64,000 bases of DNA from Bog-793 sp035625025 (GTDB taxonomy: Bacteria > Actinomycetota > Acidimicrobiia > Acidimicrobiales > Bog-793): assembly GCA_035625025.1 (NCBI GenBank), contig DASPQJ010000056.1, forward strand, positions 22,073-86,072, in the 5' to 3' direction. How positions within the stretch are numbered: the stretch's first letter is position 1; each line of letters begins with the position of its first letter. A model generated the notes under the pieces. That model saw only the letters and a list, made by a program, of their open reading frames with translations, made no database searches and was not told where the DNA came from. The translations under genes and the position numbers were made by a program. Positions 60,233 to 64,000 of the stretch are shown here, one piece after another.

Positions 60233-61167
60233 GCCACGCCCCGACGGCCCCAGCGGATGATGGTCGAGGCCCAGGTCATGCCGGCGCCGAACCCCGAGAG
60301 CAGGACGAGGTCGCCCTCGGCGACCCGTCCGGCGTCGACAGCCGTGCACAGCCCGAAAGGGATCGAACCGGCCGAAGTGTTGCCGGTGCGGTCGAGGACG
60401 ACGACAGTGCGCTCCATCGGGATCCCGACGCGCTCGTTCACTGCTTCGATGATGCGCACGTTCGCCTGGTGGGGAACGAAGAGCGTGATGTCCTCGGCGC
60501 GACAGCCCGCCGCGGTGAAGACCTTGCCGATCGAGCGGACCTCGGCGCGCACCGCGCGTCGGAAGATCTCGCGCCCGTCCATTTCGATGTAACCGCCGAG
60601 ATCGGCGAAAAGAAGCGGTGCCGCGCTCCCGTCGGCGCCGAGGTCGTAGGCGAGGACGAGGTCGTCGCGGGCGCCGGCCTCGACGACGACCGCGCCGGCG
60701 CCGTCGCCGAACAGGATCGCCGTCGCCCGGTCCTCGAAGTCCGTGATGCGCGACAGCGTGTCCGACCCGATGATGAGGGCGCGACCGAGGCCCGCCGCGA
60801 TCATCGAATTGGCGAGCACCAGCGAATAGGTGAATCCGGCGCACGCCGCGTTCACGTCGAAGGCGCCGCCCCGGCAGCCGAGCCTTTCGTGCACGGTCGC
60901 CGAGACCGCCGGCAGCGTCTGGTCGGGCGTCGTCGTCGCGACGATGACGAGGTCGATTTGCGCGCCGTCGAGCCCGGCGCGTTCCAGCGCCGCCCGCCCG
61001 GCCTCGACGGCGAGCCCGCGCGTCGTGCCGCCGACGTGGCGCTCTTTGATCCCCGTCCTCTCCGTGATCCACTCGTCGGTCGTGTCGAGGCGGGCCTCGA
61101 AGTCGGCGTTGGTGACGACCTTGTCGGGGAGCGCTGATCCCCAACCCGTGATCGCGGCTCTCCTCAA
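60229..61167 (-). CDS. fabH: 3-oxoacyl-ACP synthase III
   Basis: This 312-residue enzyme starts fatty-acid synthesis by condensing an acyl-CoA with malonyl-ACP. Catalytic Cys109 (DVNAACAGFTYSLVLANSMI), His233 (LFVPHQANVRIIEAV) and Asn263 (DRTGNTSAGSIPFGL) are intact. It starts at TTG 61167, overlapping the fabD stop (TTGA), with GGAGG five bases upstream. The primer preference (straight or branched) cannot be judged. Confidence 0.96.
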   Translation of the reverse strand: MRRAAITGWGSALPDKVVTNADFEARLDTTDEWITERTGIKERHVGGTTRGLAVEAGRAALERAGLDGAQIDLVIVATTTPDQTLPAVSATVHERLGCRGGAFDVNAACAGFTYSLVLANSMIAAGLGRALIIGSDTLSRITDFEDRATAILFGDGAGAVVVEAGARDDLVLAYDLGADGSAAPLLFADLGGYIEMDGREIFRRAVRAEVRSIGKVFTAAGCRAEDITLFVPHQANVRIIEAVNERVGIPMERTVVVLDRTGNTSAGSIPFGLCTAVDAGRVAEGDLVLLSGFGAGMTWASTIIRWGRRGVA

Positions 61168-62420
61168 CGAACCTCCTCGGTCTCGTCGGGCAGGGCGCGC
61201 AACCACGCCACGGGTTGGCCGTGGAGGACCCGTTCTCCGGCGAGCACGAGCACGCCCGCCAGCGTGCCGGAGAACGAAGAGCGGATCTCCGTCTCGCCGG
61301 CCCACCCGACGAGGTCGCCGACCGCGACGAGGATCGCCTCTCCGCCGGGCTCGGCCCGCGGCCCCGGGAGTCTCGGCGCAGCCCCCGCGAAGTTGTCGGA
61401 GGGCCGGAACCGGCCGGTCCCCGGTGAGATGATCAGCCGCTCGACCATCGAGTAGTGCTCACCGACGAGCCGCTCGACGGGGGGCCGCTGCGCCGCGGCG
61501 CCGGCGAGCGCCTCGACGAGCGCTTCGAGCTCAACGGGCGTCGCCACCGCGCAGTTGACGGTGGACCGACCGGGCAGGACCCGCTTGGCGAGCCCGGTCA
61601 GGACACCGCCCGGCCCGAGCTCGACGAACGTGCGGGTCCCCGCCGCGAACAACGTGTCGAGGCTCTGACGCCACCGCACCGGGGCGCACAGCTGTGCCGA
61701 GAGGAGTCCCGGCCAGTCTCCGCCCTCGGGATGGGCCTTGGCGTCGACGTTGGCGACCACCGCGGGGTCGGACTCGAAGAAGGTCGCCGCCGCCAGGGCC
61801 TTGCGGAGCCGATCGCGTGCCGGCGCCATGAGCGGCGTATGGAACGCCCCACCGACGGGGAGGGCGACGACGCGTCGGGCACCGGCCCTTCTGGCGAGCC
61901 CGGCGGCGCGCTCGACCGAGTCCTTTTCGCCGGCGATCACGACCTGGCCGGGGGCGTTGTAGTTCGCGACCCAGACCTCACCCTCGGCGCGCACGCAGGC
62001 CGCCTCGACGTCCTCGTCGCCGAGTCCGAGGACGGCCAGCATCGTGCCGGGATTGTGCTCCGCCGCCTCGGCCATGGCGGCGCCGCGTTCGGCGACGAGC
62101 TCGAGGCCGTCCTCGTAGGCGAGGGCTCCAGTCGCGACGAGGGCGGTGTACTCACCCAGGCTGTGGCCGGCGCAGGCGGCGGGTTCGAGGCCCATTCTTT
62201 CCGCCGCGTCGAGGATGACGAGGCTCGTGACGAACGTCGCGAGCTGGGCGTTGGCGGTGCGCGTCAGCGTCTTCTGATCGGTGTCGACGAGCAGCGACGC
62301 GACGTCGCGTCCGAGGACCTCGCTCGCGTGCTCGACGAGCTCGAACGACGGGTGGTCGGCCCAGCTCGCCCCCATGCCCGGGCGCTGTGAGCCCTGGCCG
62401 GGGAAGGTGAACGCCAGCAA
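61164..62420 (-). CDS. fabD: Malonyl-CoA:ACP transacylase with C-terminal lipoyl-like domain
   Basis: This 418-residue protein exceeds usual FabD (about 300-310) by some 110 residues. The FabD part has AFTFPGQGSQRPGMGASW, Ser87 in CAGHSLGEYTALVATGAL, and His194 in GGAFHTPLMAPARDRLRKAL. Residues 327-408 form a second domain: VERLIISPGTGRFRPS, EAILVAVGDLVGWAGETEIR, SSFSGTLAGVLVLAGERVLH and GQPVAWLRAL. The pattern is that of biotinyl/lipoyl hammerhead domains, but the modifiable lysine (MKM or DKA) is missing. TTG 62420 is the start, with AAGGGGG upstream. It is the first gene of the fab operon. Confidence 0.93.
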   Translation of the reverse strand: MLAFTFPGQGSQRPGMGASWADHPSFELVEHASEVLGRDVASLLVDTDQKTLTRTANAQLATFVTSLVILDAAERMGLEPAACAGHSLGEYTALVATGALAYEDGLELVAERGAAMAEAAEHNPGTMLAVLGLGDEDVEAACVRAEGEVWVANYNAPGQVVIAGEKDSVERAAGLARRAGARRVVALPVGGAFHTPLMAPARDRLRKALAAATFFESDPAVVANVDAKAHPEGGDWPGLLSAQLCAPVRWRQSLDTLFAAGTRTFVELGPGGVLTGLAKRVLPGRSTVNCAVATPVELEALVEALAGAAAQRPPVERLVGEHYSMVERLIISPGTGRFRPSDNFAGAAPRLPGPRAEPGGEAILVAVGDLVGWAGETEIRSSFSGTLAGVLVLAGERVLHGQPVAWLRALPDETEEVR

Positions 62421-62762
62421 GCAAACGCCCCCTTCGGACTCCGGACCGCGGTGCCGGCGAGGCACCGGGGGAACTCGACTTGTTTCGTCCTTTGCTGGTT
62501 ACGTGGGAGCAACTCTAAGGAACAGAGGCGGCTGACGCTAAATGCAGCCTCGTGGCCAGCACCGGAGCAGCTGCACGGGGCTACGGGGGCCACGGCGTCG
62601 AGCACGGGTCCGACACGTCACGGCGGCCAGGACGAGCCGCGCCCTCCGGGCAGGAGAGTCTCTTTGCCGCCCCAACCGGGCCGTCTTCCCCGGGGACGGA
62701 CCGCATCGAGGTCCCGAGCGTGTGCCCGGAGCGGTGTGAGAATCGAGGACTTCGTTCACAGG
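62421..62762 (-). other. Upstream region of the fab operon, up to the IS element
   Basis: About 340 bases between the fabD start and the left end of the insertion sequence. The fab promoter should lie here on the minus strand, but no strong hexamers or FasR/FapR-like palindrome were recognised. No gene is supported. Confidence 0.4.
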
Positions 62763-62786
62763 TGTCTCGCGTCATAGTTCGCACCT
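62763..62786 (+). repeat. Left terminal inverted repeat of the IS481-family element
   Basis: The inner half AGTTCGCACCT is identical to the right end; the outer half differs at four positions. It ends five bases before the transposase ribosome-binding site GGGGGAGG. Confidence 0.7.
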
Positions 62787-62804
62787 CAACGGGGGAGGTG
62801 CGGG

Positions 62805-63953
62805 ATGTCGATGGCGCGGCTCGTCATCACGGCGGTGGTGCTCGAGGGGCGGACGAAGAGCGAGGTTGCTCGCGACTACGGAGTCTCGAGGCGGTGGGTG
62901 CAGAAGCTCGTCGCCCGCTACGCCCAGGAGGGTGAGGCCGCCTTCGAGCCGCACTCCCGCCGGCCCCGGCGCAATCCGGGCCGGACCGCCGTCGAGCTCG
63001 AGGACGAGATCGTCATCCTGCGCAAGGCCCTCGCCGAGGAAGGCCTCGACGCCGGGGCCCAGACGATCGCCTACCACCTCGGTCAACGCCACGGGAGCGC
63101 CCCCGCCACTTCGACGATCTGGCGGGTGCTCTCCCGGCGGGGTTTCGTCACGCCCCAGCCGCACAAGCGCCCGAAGAGCTCGCTCATCCGCTTCGCCGCC
63201 GAGCAGCCGAACGAGCGCTGGCAGGCCGACACCACCCATTGGAAGATGAAGACCGGCGACGCCGAGATCCTCAACGTGATCGACGACCACTCCCGCCTCG
63301 TCGTCGGTTCCTTCGCCCGGACGACCTTCCGGGCCGCCGACGTCGTCTCCTGTCTCCACGTGGCGACCGAGCGCTACGGGATCCCGGCCTCGGTGCTCAC
63401 CGACAACGCCGCCATCTTCACCGGGACGTCGCGGCGCGGCGGCTTCGTCGCTTTCGAGCGGGAACTCGCGGCCTTGGGCGTGCGGCTCCGCCACCCCCGC
63501 CCCTACCACCCCCAGACCTGCGGCAAGGTGGAGCGCTTCCACCAGACCCTGAAGCGCTACCTCGCCCGGCAGAGACGGGCCCGCACGATCGCGGAGCTCC
63601 AGGCCCAGCTCGACCGGTTCGGCGAGATCTACAACACCCGCCGACCGCACCGCGCCCTCGGGCGCCGCACCCCCGCCGAGGCCTACGGAGCACGGCCGAA
63701 GGCCGCGCCGCTCCCCGGGCAGGCGATGCCGGAGCACTTCCGGGTCCGCCACGACGTCGTCGACAAGGCGGGTCGGATCACGCTGCGGCACAACAGCCGG
63801 CTCCACCACATCGGGCTCGGACGGGGACTCGCCGGCACGCGGGTGCTCCTGCTCGTCCACGAGCTCGACGTGCGCGTCGTCACCGAGGACGGCGAGCTGC
63901 TGCGTGAACTGACGCTCGATCCGACGCGGGACTATCAACGGCTGCAGGAATGA
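62805..63953 (+). CDS. IS481-family transposase
   Basis: This 382-residue DDE transposase has an N-terminal helix-turn-helix (EVARDYGVSRRWVQKLVARY), a linker (RRNPGRTAVELEDEIVILRK) and an integrase core. The core carries Asp142 (RWQADTTHWKM), Asp200 (SVLTDNAAIFTG) and Glu243 (CGKVERFHQTLKRYLARQ). The C-terminal tail includes YNTRRPHRALGRRTPAEAYG. All catalytic residues are present and the frame is intact, so the element may be active. Confidence 0.95.
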   Translation: MSMARLVITAVVLEGRTKSEVARDYGVSRRWVQKLVARYAQEGEAAFEPHSRRPRRNPGRTAVELEDEIVILRKALAEEGLDAGAQTIAYHLGQRHGSAPATSTIWRVLSRRGFVTPQPHKRPKSSLIRFAAEQPNERWQADTTHWKMKTGDAEILNVIDDHSRLVVGSFARTTFRAADVVSCLHVATERYGIPASVLTDNAAIFTGTSRRGGFVAFERELAALGVRLRHPRPYHPQTCGKVERFHQTLKRYLARQRRARTIAELQAQLDRFGEIYNTRRPHRALGRRTPAEAYGARPKAAPLPGQAMPEHFRVRHDVVDKAGRITLRHNSRLHHIGLGRGLAGTRVLLLVHELDVRVVTEDGELLRELTLDPTRDYQRLQE

Positions 63954-63958
63954 GGAAC

Positions 63959-63997
63959 GATGTCGCGAGACAGGTGCGAACTGTGTCTCGCGACATC
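63959..63997 (+). repeat. Perfect 14-bp inverted repeat at the right IS end
   Basis: GATGTCGCGAGACA (63959-63972) and TGTCTCGCGACATC (63984-63997) are exact reverse complements around GGTGCGAACTG. The palindrome overlaps the right terminal repeat and has no counterpart at the left end. It could be a terminator for the transposase transcript or an asymmetric transposase-binding site. Confidence 0.7.
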
Positions 63998-64000
63998 ACA

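Larger units (their letters stand above)
62763..64000 (+). mobile_element. IS481-family insertion sequence
   Basis: The element spans one transposase gene and imperfect terminal inverted repeats. The left repeat at 62763-62786 (TGTCTCGCGTCATAGTTCGC ACCT) matches the reverse complement of 63972-63995 at 20 of 24 positions. The right terminus probably extends to the last bases of the window (reverse complement begins TGTGATGTCG, like other IS481 ends). Target duplication cannot be checked because the right flank is outside. It inserted about 340 bases upstream of fabD. Confidence 0.85.

Overview
The window is high-GC DNA from an actinobacterium. It has an InhA-like enoyl reductase, MptB-like GT-C mannosyltransferases, a BTAD-domain regulator and many GTG/TTG starts. 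The gene families and the FabD architecture fit the class Acidimicrobiia best, but that placement is an inference. I see no rRNA, CRISPR array or replication origin.

Positions 1-21 kb are accessory and partly decayed. A GntR/ABC transporter pair runs off the left edge. It is followed by a PIN-type toxin-antitoxin pair, a DHFR-like protein, a fused aldo/keto reductase-MFS relic, an adenosine-specific kinase, a DJ-1/PfpI relic, a HAD hydrolase and two envelope proteins, one of them internally duplicated. Next come a B12-type radical SAM enzyme, a SPASM-type radical SAM enzyme with a SEC-C tail, and a nucleosidase that could clear radical SAM by-products. A broken DinB/pentapeptide gene lies between tRNA-Cys and a copy of its 3' end. 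FabI, a secreted protein and a BTAD regulator complete the region.

Positions 21-38 kb hold the translation core. A promoter and intrinsic terminator precede rimP-nusA-infB-rbfA-truB-ribF-def-fmt-rpe-hisG and a cold-shock-like gene. A divergent DUF1844-like gene separates this from infC-rpmI-rplT-(SpoU methylase)-pheS-pheT. Genes are packed with 4-nt stop/start overlaps. truB, fmt and the SpoU gene appear to start with CTG, and infC with ATC.

Positions 38-45 kb encode four large polytopic membrane proteins (MptB-like, GT39-like, PIG-V-like and a 793-residue protein), probably for envelope glycolipid or polysaccharide assembly. Positions 45-53 kb carry malic enzyme with an ACT domain, an HpnA-like epimerase, a two-gene GABA route (aldehyde dehydrogenase and gabT) and a Nat-type ABC exporter.

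Positions 53-64 kb carry an ECF sigma factor coupled to a DUF4349 membrane protein, a decayed secreted-protein gene, and a type II fatty acid operon on the minus strand: fabD (with a C-terminal lipoyl-like domain)-fabH-fabG-acpP-fabF-UbiB kinase. A complete IS481-family element sits upstream of fabD at the right edge.

The most notable points are the CTG-start junctions, the nusA leader terminator, the radical SAM/nucleosidase trio, the FabD fusion and the sigma-DUF4349 pair. No single obviously new defence or mobile system was found.
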